Assembly (NCBI RefSeq): GCF_030532915.1
Contig: NZ_JAUNKD010000009.1
Span: 1 to 64,000, forward strand
Direction of reading: 5' to 3'
Length of the DNA stretch: 64,000 bases
Origin: Capnocytophaga sp.
GTDB lineage: Bacteria; Bacteroidota; Bacteroidia; Flavobacteriales; Flavobacteriaceae
Part shown: in pieces, positions 53,405 through 61,709 of the stretch
How the letters are laid out: each line of letters opens with the position of its first letter
Position numbering within the stretch: the stretch's first letter is position 1
The notes under the pieces: generated by a model
Database searches by the model: none
The model's input: only the letters and a program-made list of their open reading frames with translations
Told to the model about the DNA's origin: nothing
Position numbers and translations under genes: made by a program

Positions 53405-55366
53405 TTAGGAGGATTTACCATATTTACGGAAGGCTTGAATAGTCTGATAATATCCATAACCTATAAAAATACGACCTATAAATGCTATTATATATTGCCA
53501 ACTACCCAATTCCTGTTCAAAAGGTTTAATATCGTTCCATTTAAGTGGGTTTAAAAGTTCTCCATAATATCTTAAAAACAATCCTATGCCTTCTGGTTCA
53601 AAATTAGGCTTTAATTTATGGCTAATAGGTATTAAGATTAATAAATAAGTTATCAATCCCACAATAAACGTAAAATTAACTCCTACCATCCAATTTGTTC
53701 CAAAGTCATTAGAGTTTTTATTGAACCATAATAAAACTCTATCTTTCTCTTGAAATATTATGACCATTAATATTGCAAAGAAAATCATAAATATAACTAT
53801 TATCATAGAAAAAAAATCATCATCATTATGCAAAAGCAATTCATAAAATTGCTCTATTTGTATTTTTGTTAATGTAAAAGCTTTGAATATGCAATCATTA
53901 TTGTAAGGAACTTTTGAATATAAGGGACTAAAAATAAGAAAAATGCAGAATAATAAAATTATTATAGGTATAAAATTATTTTCCTTGATGGGATTTTTAA
54001 TATTTTTTCGATTAATGTAAAACTCTATATGTGTCCAAATAGTAAATAATACGATTAACCCCCAAAAAAAGTAATGATTTTTTAAAAATATATATAAACC
54101 TGCTAACAATAGAAGAACAGTGAAAAAAATGAAGTGATAACCTATATCTTTTTTCTGTCTCATATTACTTAAAAAGTTTAAACTTTTATCTAATGTAGAC
54201 ATAATATAATGAAAAACAAATAAACTTTTATGTATTGTGTTATTTAAAAAACGTGTAATATTCTTTATTTTTAACCAAATTTTATTTGAAGAAGGATGAG
54301 AAGGATTATAGCTTTCTCTTATTTCTTTTCTTTTCATTTTTAGCTCCTCCCTATAAACATCCATCTCCTTTTTGTAAAATTCAAGTCCCTCTATACGATT
54401 ATCTTCTTTATAAAAAGAATTTTTAATGATACGATAACTCTCTCGTATTTTAGCATATACGGAAGGTTCTACTTTATTATTGTTAAAATCATTGATATAT
54501 TTTTCATATTGAGATAAATTTTCATCTCCTTCTATCTTCATATTCCAAAAACGAAGATTACAATAATGAAAATTACTACGAGAAATGTCCAAACATTTTT
54601 TAAAAGTGGCTCCTTCAAATGTAATAAAAATATTAGAGGATGCTTTACAATATAAAAATTGAGCTTCTTGCTCAAAAATAGCATTTGAAAAAATAGCTTT
54701 ATCTAAAAAACTTATATTATAAAAGAGAATTTCTTTTTTAAAGATTACGGCTGAAAAATCTATAATATTTTCAAATTTACTATGATTAAAATTAGCTTCA
54801 GAATAAAACTGCGCTTCTATGAAACAAGCTAATGATGAAAACTTAACTTTCCGAAACTTGGCTGAATGCTGAAAATGAGTTTTCATAAAATATACCGAAG
54901 AAAAAAAATGAGTATTTTCAAAATTAGCTACATAAAAAAACTTAGCATTCCAAAATCTGGCTGTTAAAGAAAAATGACTTTGTTTAAAATCACCCCCTTT
55001 TTTAAATATACTATCTATAAAAAAAACTTCTTTTTCAAATTTGACTTTTGAAAAATTAACTTTTTCTTTAAAAATACAATCAGAAAAATCAACTGTTTCT
55101 TTAAAAATACAATTGGAAAAATTCACTGGATTATTGATTTCTCCTCTAAATTTAATATTTTCAGTGAAGACAAATGTATGGTTAAAAAAATTTACCCTAT
55201 TTGCCAGATTATAGAAACCAGATTTAGAACCATCCCATTTAGTAGGAAAGTTAAGTATATCAAATAAAGTTTCATCTTCTGGTAAATTATGCAACCAAAC
55301 TTCATCTTTTCCCGTTTCAGGATTTTTTTCTATTTTTTGGATATATTTATCTAAATCACTATTCAT
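53405..55366 (-). CDS. Pentapeptide-repeat membrane protein
   Basis: A 653-residue protein in three parts. Residues about 60-290 are pentapeptide-type repeats with Phe at the centre of each five (SKFENIIDFSAVIFKKEILF, AIFSNAIFEQEAQFLYCKAS), forming a quadrilateral beta-helix. Residues about 300-370 are charged and helical. The C-terminal third holds about five membrane segments and ends GYGYYQTIQAFRKYGKSS. Similar proteins are annotated as pentapeptide-repeat or ion-channel-like; no pore motif is clear. The gene is visibly richer in A+T than its neighbours, suggesting horizontal origin. Its leader is the 21-bp array at 55394-55603. Confidence 0.82.
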   Translation of the reverse strand: MNSDLDKYIQKIEKNPETGKDEVWLHNLPEDETLFDILNFPTKWDGSKSGFYNLANRVNFFNHTFVFTENIKFRGEINNPVNFSNCIFKETVDFSDCIFKEKVNFSKVKFEKEVFFIDSIFKKGGDFKQSHFSLTARFWNAKFFYVANFENTHFFSSVYFMKTHFQHSAKFRKVKFSSLACFIEAQFYSEANFNHSKFENIIDFSAVIFKKEILFYNISFLDKAIFSNAIFEQEAQFLYCKASSNIFITFEGATFKKCLDISRSNFHYCNLRFWNMKIEGDENLSQYEKYINDFNNNKVEPSVYAKIRESYRIIKNSFYKEDNRIEGLEFYKKEMDVYREELKMKRKEIRESYNPSHPSSNKIWLKIKNITRFLNNTIHKSLFVFHYIMSTLDKSLNFLSNMRQKKDIGYHFIFFTVLLLLAGLYIFLKNHYFFWGLIVLFTIWTHIEFYINRKNIKNPIKENNFIPIIILLFCIFLIFSPLYSKVPYNNDCIFKAFTLTKIQIEQFYELLLHNDDDFFSMIIVIFMIFFAILMVIIFQEKDRVLLWFNKNSNDFGTNWMVGVNFTFIVGLITYLLILIPISHKLKPNFEPEGIGLFLRYYGELLNPLKWNDIKPFEQELGSWQYIIAFIGRIFIGYGYYQTIQAFRKYGKSS

Positions 55367-55393
55367 AAAAATTAATTTTTACCTAACTTAAAA

Positions 55394-55603
55394 CCATCTT
55401 TTACCCACTAATAACCCCCTCTGAGCGGGTTATATCCTAAAAAAACCTACTTTTAATCTAAAAAAAGGTACTTTTAACCTGCTTTTATCAGATTAAAAGT
55501 ACCTTTAAGCGCTCAATAACCACCTTAAAGCGGGTTTTTACCAGCTTTGGGCGAGTAATAACCCGCTCGGAGCAGGTTATTACTACCTCTGTGGTGGTTT
55601 CTA
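55394..55603. repeat. 21-bp periodic array with exact phase
   Basis: Ten consecutive units of exactly 21 bp start at 55394, 55415, 55436, 55457, 55478, 55499, 55520, 55541, 55562 and 55583; a further unit overlaps the stop of the next gene from 55604. Units are degenerate: most begin CCnnCT or CTnCCT and end in TAA, TTA or AAA. Some hold internal inverted pairs such as CTTTTAA/TTAAAAG and AATAACC/GGTTATT. It fills the space between the stop at 55609 and the start at 55366. There are no spacers. Confidence 0.85.
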
Positions 55604-55608
55604 CTGCC

Positions 55609-56103
55609 TTATTGGACAGTAGGTTCATCTTTATCCTTCTTCTTGGAAGCTCGTCGCCCGGGGAATTGCACTTTTAGGTCGTCGTAAACCGTTCTGGCAT
55701 TGGGTGCGTTAGTCTGTGCCATTGCTTTTACGCCCTTGTAAAACGTAATGGCGTTGTGATAGAGGTCGCTACCCAGCAAAAGTGCGGTGTCGTCCACGCG
55801 TGCGGCAATCGCTTGCAATCGCAAAAGTCGCGGAAGGAGCGCCTGACGGGCTACAAAGTCACGGTTGAACTCCTCCGTATCAATATGTCGCAACACCAAA
55901 TCGGGGTATTGCGTCATAAAGGTTTTTACACGTAAAATCCAATCTTCCGTTTTTTTGCCCACACGGGCGTGCTCCATACGCTCTTCGGCAGTAAGGTTGA
56001 TAAATTTGCTTTTTACAAGCTCTTCAAGCTGTAAAAGCAAGTTGTCCATTCGGTCAAGTTCCTCCTGACTGAATACTACACTGATAAAATTCTCCTTTGA
56101 CAT
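55609..56103 (-). CDS. Small helical hypothetical protein, paralogue of 140-631
   Basis: A 164-residue soluble protein, strongly helical and rich in Leu, Arg and Glu, with a Lys/Arg-rich tail (GRRASKKKDKDEPTVQ). It aligns along its length with the 163-residue protein at 140-631 (NLTAEER, PDLVLRHIDTEEFNRDF, YHNAITFYKGVKAM). No catalytic motif is visible and I recognise no named family. Its stop codon is inside the last unit of the 21-bp array, so array and gene are physically fused. A dispersed repeat lies just upstream at 56176. The function is unknown; nucleic acid or protein binding is only a guess from its charge. Confidence 0.75.
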   Translation of the reverse strand: MSKENFISVVFSQEELDRMDNLLLQLEELVKSKFINLTAEERMEHARVGKKTEDWILRVKTFMTQYPDLVLRHIDTEEFNRDFVARQALLPRLLRLQAIAARVDDTALLLGSDLYHNAITFYKGVKAMAQTNAPNARTVYDDLKVQFPGRRASKKKDKDEPTVQ

Positions 56104-56175
56104 ATTGAAAGTTTTTTAAGAATTACTAAAAATTGATTAAAACCTCCATAAAGGAAATTCATTAGCCAAACTAAG

Positions 56176-56311
56176 ATAGTTTGTTGTACTAATTCCCCCT
56201 TTGAAGGGTGTGAGTGAAAGCGAGGAAGTGATAAAGGGGTGTAAAACCAAAGAAAATATCCTCTGCGCTTCCCTACATACTCAGCTCTCGCTGACTACCT
56301 CCCTCAAAGGA
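56176..56311. repeat. Dispersed foldback repeat, 'CCCCCTTTGAAGGG' class
   Basis: It starts with 33 bp identical to 8921-8953 (GTTTGTTGTACTAATTCCCC is part of it) and ends with CCCTCAAAGGAGGC, the inverse of CCTTTGAAGGG. It encodes nothing and has the look of a miniature element. Confidence 0.65.
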
Positions 56312-56322
56312 GGCTTATAACT

Positions 56323-56359
56323 AACCACCTTTGGCAAAGTTCCAAACTTTGCCAAAGGT
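56323..56359. repeat. Palindromic repeat, copy 1
   Basis: ACCTTTGGCAAAGTT (56327-56341), a three-base loop, and its exact complement (56345-56359). A 37-bp block is identical to copy 2. Confidence 0.85.
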
Positions 56360-56446
56360 TTTTGGGACTCATAGATGCCCCAAATGTACAAAATAATTCT
56401 TTTAAAAGCAAAATTTATTTATAAAATACTGCCAAAAACATAAAAA

Positions 56447-56516
56447 TCCCACAGATTACACCCATTTTTACAGCAGAAAAAGAAAAAATCTGTGAATGTT
56501 GGTGTAATCTGTGGGA
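56447..56516. repeat. Inverted pair around GATTACACC
   Basis: TCCCACAGATTACACC (56447-56462) and its exact complement at 56501-56516, 38 bp apart. This 'AATCTGTGGG' element is common in flavobacterial intergenic DNA. Confidence 0.8.
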
Positions 56517-56571
56517 TAGTTGTTTTATAAAAAGTACAGTTACCTCTGTATAATTTGCCTTTTTATATAAT

Positions 56572-56614
56572 CAACCACCTTTGGCAAAGTTCCAAACTTT
56601 GCCAAAGGTGGTTG
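56572..56614. repeat. Palindromic repeat, copy 2
   Basis: Same core as copy 1, but the arms extend to 20 bp each (CAACCACCTTTGGCAAAGTT and its complement). It lies 60 bp after the GH2 stop without a T-run, so it is not a normal terminator. Confidence 0.85.
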
Positions 56615-56673
56615 GGGGTCATATAACGAACTGTAATCCGGATAGTTATTTTATAAAAGGTAATTCGCTTGTG

Positions 56674-59154
56674 TTATTTCTCGGTCTTTACCTTAATTAC
56701 GCTACTTTGCAGCCCGTTGCTTTTCGCCTCGAAGGTAATTTCGCCTGCTTTTTCAGACGCTTGTACGATGGCTACCAACTTTCCGTTAAAAAGTTGCATC
56801 TTTGGCAGATGAAACTGCTCCGTTGAAGTGGCATCACCGTTGGCGGCGGCTCGGTAGGTGCCTGCTCCGCTTACTTTAAAATGAATCTGCATTTGGGCTG
56901 TGGGACAAACATTTCCGTCTTTGTCGATGGCTTCCACCGTGATGAACGAGAGGTCTTTTCCGTCGGCTTTGATGGTGCCTCTGTCGGCGGTGAGGCGTAG
57001 CGAATGCGGTTTTCCGGCGGTTCGCATCACTTTTTCGGCAACAGCCTTCCCGTCTTTGTCATACGCCACGACTTTCACCTCGCCTTTTTCGTACTTGGTG
57101 TCCATCCACATCAGGCGGTAACGCTTCTGACGTTCAAACGATTGCTGTGCTTCGGGCGTATAACTTCCATCAAGCGGAATGCTTAAATCCTTGCTGCGCT
57201 TTCCTTGGCTTTTGCCGTTGATGAAAACTTCTGCCGAAGGGTAATTCGTATAGACAAAAATAGGAGTTACCTGCCCTTCGCGCCCTTCCCAGTTCCAATG
57301 CGGAAGCACGTGCAGGGTCTCGGCATTTTTATTCCAATGGCTTCGATATAAATAGAATCGGTCTTTCGGAAGTCCCGCCAAATCCACCGCCCCGAAGTAC
57401 GAACTGTGCGCCGGCCACTCCACATAATAAGGTGTCGGTTCGCCCAAGTAATCAAATCCCGTCCAGATAAACTCGCCGATGGTGTAGGGGAGGTCTTCGT
57501 GCTGAATCCAGTCGTCCTCCGGAAGGTTCGACCAACCGCAATGCTCCACATCGTACGATGAGGTTTGCTGGTCATCATATTTCGGCATTGATTTTCGTTC
57601 CACAGGGAATTTGTAAACGCCTCGTGAGCTGATAGTTGATGCCGTTTCGCTTCCTAAAATAAGCTGTTGCGGCAATTGTGCGTAGGCTTCTTGATATTTA
57701 AACGGACGATAGTTGAAGCCTGCCACTTGCATCGTCGCTGCCATATTGTTTTTGTATACGTGGTCGGGTCTGTCCATTCCGTTGGAAACAGGGCGCGTGC
57801 CATCGTGCCGGGTGATAATGTCTTGCAACCAACGCGCCACTTTCGCTCCTTCCAAAACGCTTTGCTCTTCCACCTCATTTCCGATGAACCACATCACCAC
57901 GCTCGGGTTATTGCGGAAATGACGCACCAAATTGGTCAAATCCTTTTCCGCCCAATCGTTAAAATAACGATTGTAGCCGTTTTCAACCTTCGGGATAGCC
58001 CATTCGTCGAAACTTTCAAGGGCGAGCATCATTCCCATTTCGTCCGCAATACGCACATATTCAGGTGCCGGCATATTGTGAGCGGTGCGAATGGCGTTCA
58101 CGCCCATATCTTGCAGGATTCTGATTTGTCGGCGGATGGCAGCCTCATTAACCGCCGCCCCGATAGCCCCCAAATCGTGGTGCATACAAACCCCTTGGAA
58201 TTTGATTTTGCGTCCGTTGAGGTAAAAACCGTCGTTGGGTTTCACTTCGATGCTTCGGATGCCGAAGGTGGTGGTTTCGGTGTCTTTCAGCGTGCCGTTT
58301 TCGTAGATTTTGGTAACGGCTTTGTACAAATTAGGTTGCTCGATGTCCCATAAAAGCGGATTTTTTACGTAAATTTCTTGTTTGAAGCTGTTGTTTGTAA
58401 TAAAATCGTTGTGTTTTTTTCTGTCGGAAGCGATTTTTTCGCCCTTTGGATTGAAAATATCGGTCTCGACCTCGATTTGAGCAATATTTTGGGTCTCAAT
58501 TTCGGTTTTTATATCGATTTTAGCGAAATTTTTCTCGATTTGAGGCGTAGTTAGCTGAATTCCCCATATCGGAATGTGGGTTTTGTTCTTCACAATCACG
58601 TGAACGTTGCGATACAACCCCGCCCCGGGATACCAGCGCGATTGTTGGGTCAGGTTTTCAAGCCGAACCGCCAAGGTGTTGTTTTTGGCTTTCACAAAAG
58701 GCGTAACATCCAAGAAGAAGGTGTTGTAGCCGTGGTGCCACGCGCCCGCTTTTTGCCCGTTTACGAACACTTCGGGGTTGGACATTGCTCCGTCAAACTT
58801 GATGAAGACTTTTTTGTCACTGCCGAAATCCGCTACGTCAAACGAAGTTCGATACCAGCCCACGCCCACGAACGGAAGTCCGCCCGTACGACCCGAATGT
58901 TCGATGGGAGCGACCTGCCCGTCCTGTTTGATGGCGGTGCGTTGCACGTCGTTTTCAATGTCAAACGGTCCATAGATTGCCCAGTCGTGCGGCACGGTTA
59001 CGTTTTGCCACTTTTTGTCATTCACGGACGTTTGCGAGAAGTTTTTTTTGTCTTCACGCGTGAATTTCCAGTTTTTTTCCAGCGTTTGTGAGGTTTGTGC
59101 TATGCTTAGCGAGCACATTCCCAGTAAAATAGTTGATAAAAATATGTTTTTCAT
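56674..59154 (-). CDS. Secreted glycoside hydrolase family 2 (beta-galactosidase-like)
   Basis: An 826-residue exported exo-glycosidase. Signal peptide MKNIFLSTILLGMCSLSIAQ; N-terminal sugar-binding jelly roll (WQNVTVPHDWAI, to about residue 190); Ig-like domain; TIM barrel (about 290-590) with the acid/base Glu427 in FIGNEVEEQ and nucleophile Glu503 in LILGSETASTI; then a DUF4982 domain (FYLYRSHWNKNAETLHVLPH) and a C-terminal Ig-like domain. GH2 enzymes with DUF4982 are mostly beta-galactosidases. Its neighbourhood holds a secreted sulfatase, so host glycans are a plausible substrate. Confidence 0.93.
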   Translation of the reverse strand: MKNIFLSTILLGMCSLSIAQTSQTLEKNWKFTREDKKNFSQTSVNDKKWQNVTVPHDWAIYGPFDIENDVQRTAIKQDGQVAPIEHSGRTGGLPFVGVGWYRTSFDVADFGSDKKVFIKFDGAMSNPEVFVNGQKAGAWHHGYNTFFLDVTPFVKAKNNTLAVRLENLTQQSRWYPGAGLYRNVHVIVKNKTHIPIWGIQLTTPQIEKNFAKIDIKTEIETQNIAQIEVETDIFNPKGEKIASDRKKHNDFITNNSFKQEIYVKNPLLWDIEQPNLYKAVTKIYENGTLKDTETTTFGIRSIEVKPNDGFYLNGRKIKFQGVCMHHDLGAIGAAVNEAAIRRQIRILQDMGVNAIRTAHNMPAPEYVRIADEMGMMLALESFDEWAIPKVENGYNRYFNDWAEKDLTNLVRHFRNNPSVVMWFIGNEVEEQSVLEGAKVARWLQDIITRHDGTRPVSNGMDRPDHVYKNNMAATMQVAGFNYRPFKYQEAYAQLPQQLILGSETASTISSRGVYKFPVERKSMPKYDDQQTSSYDVEHCGWSNLPEDDWIQHEDLPYTIGEFIWTGFDYLGEPTPYYVEWPAHSSYFGAVDLAGLPKDRFYLYRSHWNKNAETLHVLPHWNWEGREGQVTPIFVYTNYPSAEVFINGKSQGKRSKDLSIPLDGSYTPEAQQSFERQKRYRLMWMDTKYEKGEVKVVAYDKDGKAVAEKVMRTAGKPHSLRLTADRGTIKADGKDLSFITVEAIDKDGNVCPTAQMQIHFKVSGAGTYRAAANGDATSTEQFHLPKMQLFNGKLVAIVQASEKAGEITFEAKSNGLQSSVIKVKTEK

Positions 59155-59165
59155 TATATAAAAAA

Positions 59166-60410
59166 TTAATCTCGTATTCTTTTATAACTTTTCAGGACAA
59201 ATTGCCCTTTCGGATTGATTTGATAGCTTGTGCGTATTAAATTTGCAGGGGAATTATTCTCAATTGCAATTAAATTTTTGTCTAAAACGAGTTGTATCGT
59301 GATGTCATTGCTGTTGTTTTTTTCGTAACCAATTTCCAAATAGTCAATGATTTGTCCGTTTTTGTCTAAATTAAAAAGCACTTTGACAAGCTCGTCTTGG
59401 TCTCGCTCAAAAGCCACCATAACCGACGTGAATTTATCCGAAAAAGGCACGGAATATAGCTTTCTAAAATCCGTTGCATCAGGGTATAAGCCGGCGAGTA
59501 GGCGCTTGGCGCGAGTTTTATCCAATACCGCTGACGACTGATAGCTGTCAATGATTGATTTTTCTTTTTTAGGGAAGGAAATCGGTTGGAAATCAGACCA
59601 ATTAAGTAGGTTTTCGGCAGGTTTTAAGGTGATTTTGTAATAGGTGCATAGCGGTTTTTCGTCGTCATAACCATCTATATGCGAAACATATAGCGTATTT
59701 TCGTCCGTCCAAAAAGCATCTTTTACGATACAAAGCCACTTATCGATTTTTTTCTCAAAAATTTTTACCAAATCAATGGTTCGTATCCATTCATTATTTT
59801 TGTATTGCTGGATAAAATAGGCTAAACATTCCTGCCCGCCAAAATAGGCGTTCAACCGATTTTTCTTTTGGGGGCTATGCACGATATATTCCGGATTTCC
59901 GGCAAGTTCCGTTTCTTTTCCGTTAGTGAGGTTGAGGCTGTAATCAGAGGTATGCCCGCCTTCAAAAAGCAAAATGTCTTCGGTGGGGTAGTAGGCAACA
60001 AATCCGATGTAGCACAACATATCATCGCTTTCTTCAAAGTTTGTGCCGTTGCGAAATTTAATCTTTGTGGGGAATTGCTCTTCCGAATCATCCCCTCGGA
60101 AGGTAACGATGCCTTCCAAAATTTTTTTAGCTTCTTGAAAATTAGTGATTTTAGGGATAGAATCGTGCTTTGGTGCTTTTTTTTGTGCGGAAATAAATTC
60201 TTTTTCGCTAATTTGTTGAATCTCAATAGGGTATTCATCATTTAGAAAAGAAGCAACAGCCTCATTATCGGGAGTTGTGTTATCGTATTGATTTTCAACG
60301 ATTTCCAACGAGTCGTTTTCTTGAATAATAGGGTCGTTTTCTTGGTTCTTCTTTTGAAAAGAATTGCAAGAATAAAGCAAAAAAGCGGTAATAAAAAAAA
60401 TGTATTTCAT
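59166..60410 (-). CDS. Hypothetical lipoprotein
   Basis: A 414-residue protein of no family I recognise. The signal MKYIFFITAFLLYSCNSF ends in a lipobox Cys (residue 15), followed by an acidic, Asn/Asp-rich linker (QKKNQENDPIIQENDSLEIV). The rest is a folded domain with aromatic beta-like segments (YIGFVAYYPTEDILLFEGGH, NTLYVSHIDGYDDEKP). It lies 11 bp upstream of the GH2 gene, so the two are likely cotranscribed; a role in glycan capture or sensing is possible but unproven. Confidence 0.78.
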   Translation of the reverse strand: MKYIFFITAFLLYSCNSFQKKNQENDPIIQENDSLEIVENQYDNTTPDNEAVASFLNDEYPIEIQQISEKEFISAQKKAPKHDSIPKITNFQEAKKILEGIVTFRGDDSEEQFPTKIKFRNGTNFEESDDMLCYIGFVAYYPTEDILLFEGGHTSDYSLNLTNGKETELAGNPEYIVHSPQKKNRLNAYFGGQECLAYFIQQYKNNEWIRTIDLVKIFEKKIDKWLCIVKDAFWTDENTLYVSHIDGYDDEKPLCTYYKITLKPAENLLNWSDFQPISFPKKEKSIIDSYQSSAVLDKTRAKRLLAGLYPDATDFRKLYSVPFSDKFTSVMVAFERDQDELVKVLFNLDKNGQIIDYLEIGYEKNNSNDITIQLVLDKNLIAIENNSPANLIRTSYQINPKGQFVLKSYKRIRD

Positions 60411-60486
60411 ACACTGGGAATTTATTTTTAATCGCCCCCAAAGGTAGTGGTTATTTTCGAGTTACGAAATTTTAGTGCAACTGTTT

Positions 60487-61695
60487 TTAATGACTCTTCG
60501 ACGTGGTTTTTCCGTATAAAAGAATCATTAAAATAGGTGAAAGCAAACCAAGCCAAACCGTATAAGTGGCTGAAAGTCCCGTTTCAATGGCTATCATACA
60601 CAAAATCGGGGAGAGGAATACCAAAAGTAAGCCCATATAGTTTTGTCGGGAGCCACCCATTGTTAAAATACGGATAACCGCTACGAAAAATAAATAAATG
60701 CTGGTTGTTACGGATAATATTCGCAGTGCATAGAGCATCGTTACTTGATGTTGCCCTTCAATTGCAGGCTCAAAGGCATCACCCACCAGCGAAACTCCCA
60801 CACCGATAGACGCCAATGAAGCAAAAATAAAGAAATGCAAATAAGCAAAAAAGAATGACGACCTTTTAGAATGCTTTAAGTGTTGGTTGTTCACTTCCTG
60901 TTCCAAAACGTGAGCGTAAGGTTGGTTAAAATACAGCCACCATAGCACAAAAATCAAAGCGATTACCCCCGTACCGATGAAAAAGATTTGATAAAGCCCG
61001 TCTTCCAATGCCAAAACATTCTTAATGGTATTGGAAACGCCCAATAATCCTTCCCCCAAAACGATGATAACCAAAAGTCCGTAACGTTCAGCAATGTGAT
61101 GCGGATGCCAAGGGGTTCTTCCTGCCAAAAGCGGAACCAAAAGTTCACAAAACATCAAAACAACTACCGAAATCAGCGCAAAACTTTCCTGCGGAGCCAA
61201 AATATATCGTAAAATCCATAATATTTGTACCAAAATGATACCTACTGCATACCGCAAACACACATTTCGGTACTGTGGATTGCTTCGTGCCGCCCGTATC
61301 CATTGTAAAGCCATCGCTACCCGCATAATGGCATAGCCCACAACCACGATAAACATATCGGGAACTTCCTTGAAAAGGTCGGGAATGCCAATTGCCATTA
61401 TGATAGCTCCGAACATCTGTAACATTGTGTAAATTCGGTAGATAGTATCATCATTATCAAAAGCGGAAGCAAACCAAGTGTAGTTCATCCAGCCCCACCA
61501 GATGGAAAAAAACGCTATACCGAAGTTAAGCAAACCTGCCGATATGTGATGTTCGGCAAAAGAATGATGTAATCCACCTGCGGCTGATGCAATAGCGATG
61601 ACGAAGACCAAATCAAAGAACAGTTCCAGCGGTGTGGCTACCCTATGCGCTTCGGAAACATCCCGTCCGGTCATTTTTCGTATAAATTTATTCAT
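60487..61695 (-). CDS. Low temperature requirement protein A (LtrA) family
   Basis: A 402-residue inner-membrane protein with about ten to eleven hydrophobic segments. The family opening RVATPLELFFDLVFVIAIAS is unmistakable, followed by FGIAFFSIWWGWMNYTWFAS and WHPHHIAERYGLLVIIVLGE. LtrA was named for low-temperature growth in Listeria; its transport or enzymatic role is unknown. It is 14 bp downstream of the sulfatase gene and shares its direction. Confidence 0.9.
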   Translation of the reverse strand: MNKFIRKMTGRDVSEAHRVATPLELFFDLVFVIAIASAAGGLHHSFAEHHISAGLLNFGIAFFSIWWGWMNYTWFASAFDNDDTIYRIYTMLQMFGAIIMAIGIPDLFKEVPDMFIVVVGYAIMRVAMALQWIRAARSNPQYRNVCLRYAVGIILVQILWILRYILAPQESFALISVVVLMFCELLVPLLAGRTPWHPHHIAERYGLLVIIVLGEGLLGVSNTIKNVLALEDGLYQIFFIGTGVIALIFVLWWLYFNQPYAHVLEQEVNNQHLKHSKRSSFFFAYLHFFIFASLASIGVGVSLVGDAFEPAIEGQHQVTMLYALRILSVTTSIYLFFVAVIRILTMGGSRQNYMGLLLVFLSPILCMIAIETGLSATYTVWLGLLSPILMILLYGKTTSKSH

Positions 61696-61709
61696 TTTTT
61701 GCTTTTTGA

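Larger units (their letters stand above)
56104..56673. other. 570-bp gene-free region of dispersed repeats
   Basis: No supportable gene. It holds a 33-bp segment shared with 8921-8953, a foldback repeat (56188-56311), two copies of a palindrome (56323-56359, 56572-56614), and an inverted pair around a GATTACACC motif (56447-56516). Two related stretches, GGATAGTT(G/A)TTTTATAAAA, lie near 56512 and 56639. Confidence 0.7.

Noticed and set aside
56572..56614. Terminator of the GH2 gene
   Set aside because: The hairpin is perfect but has no T-run on the minus strand, and a near copy stands 245 bp away without any gene end. It is better read as a dispersed palindrome.
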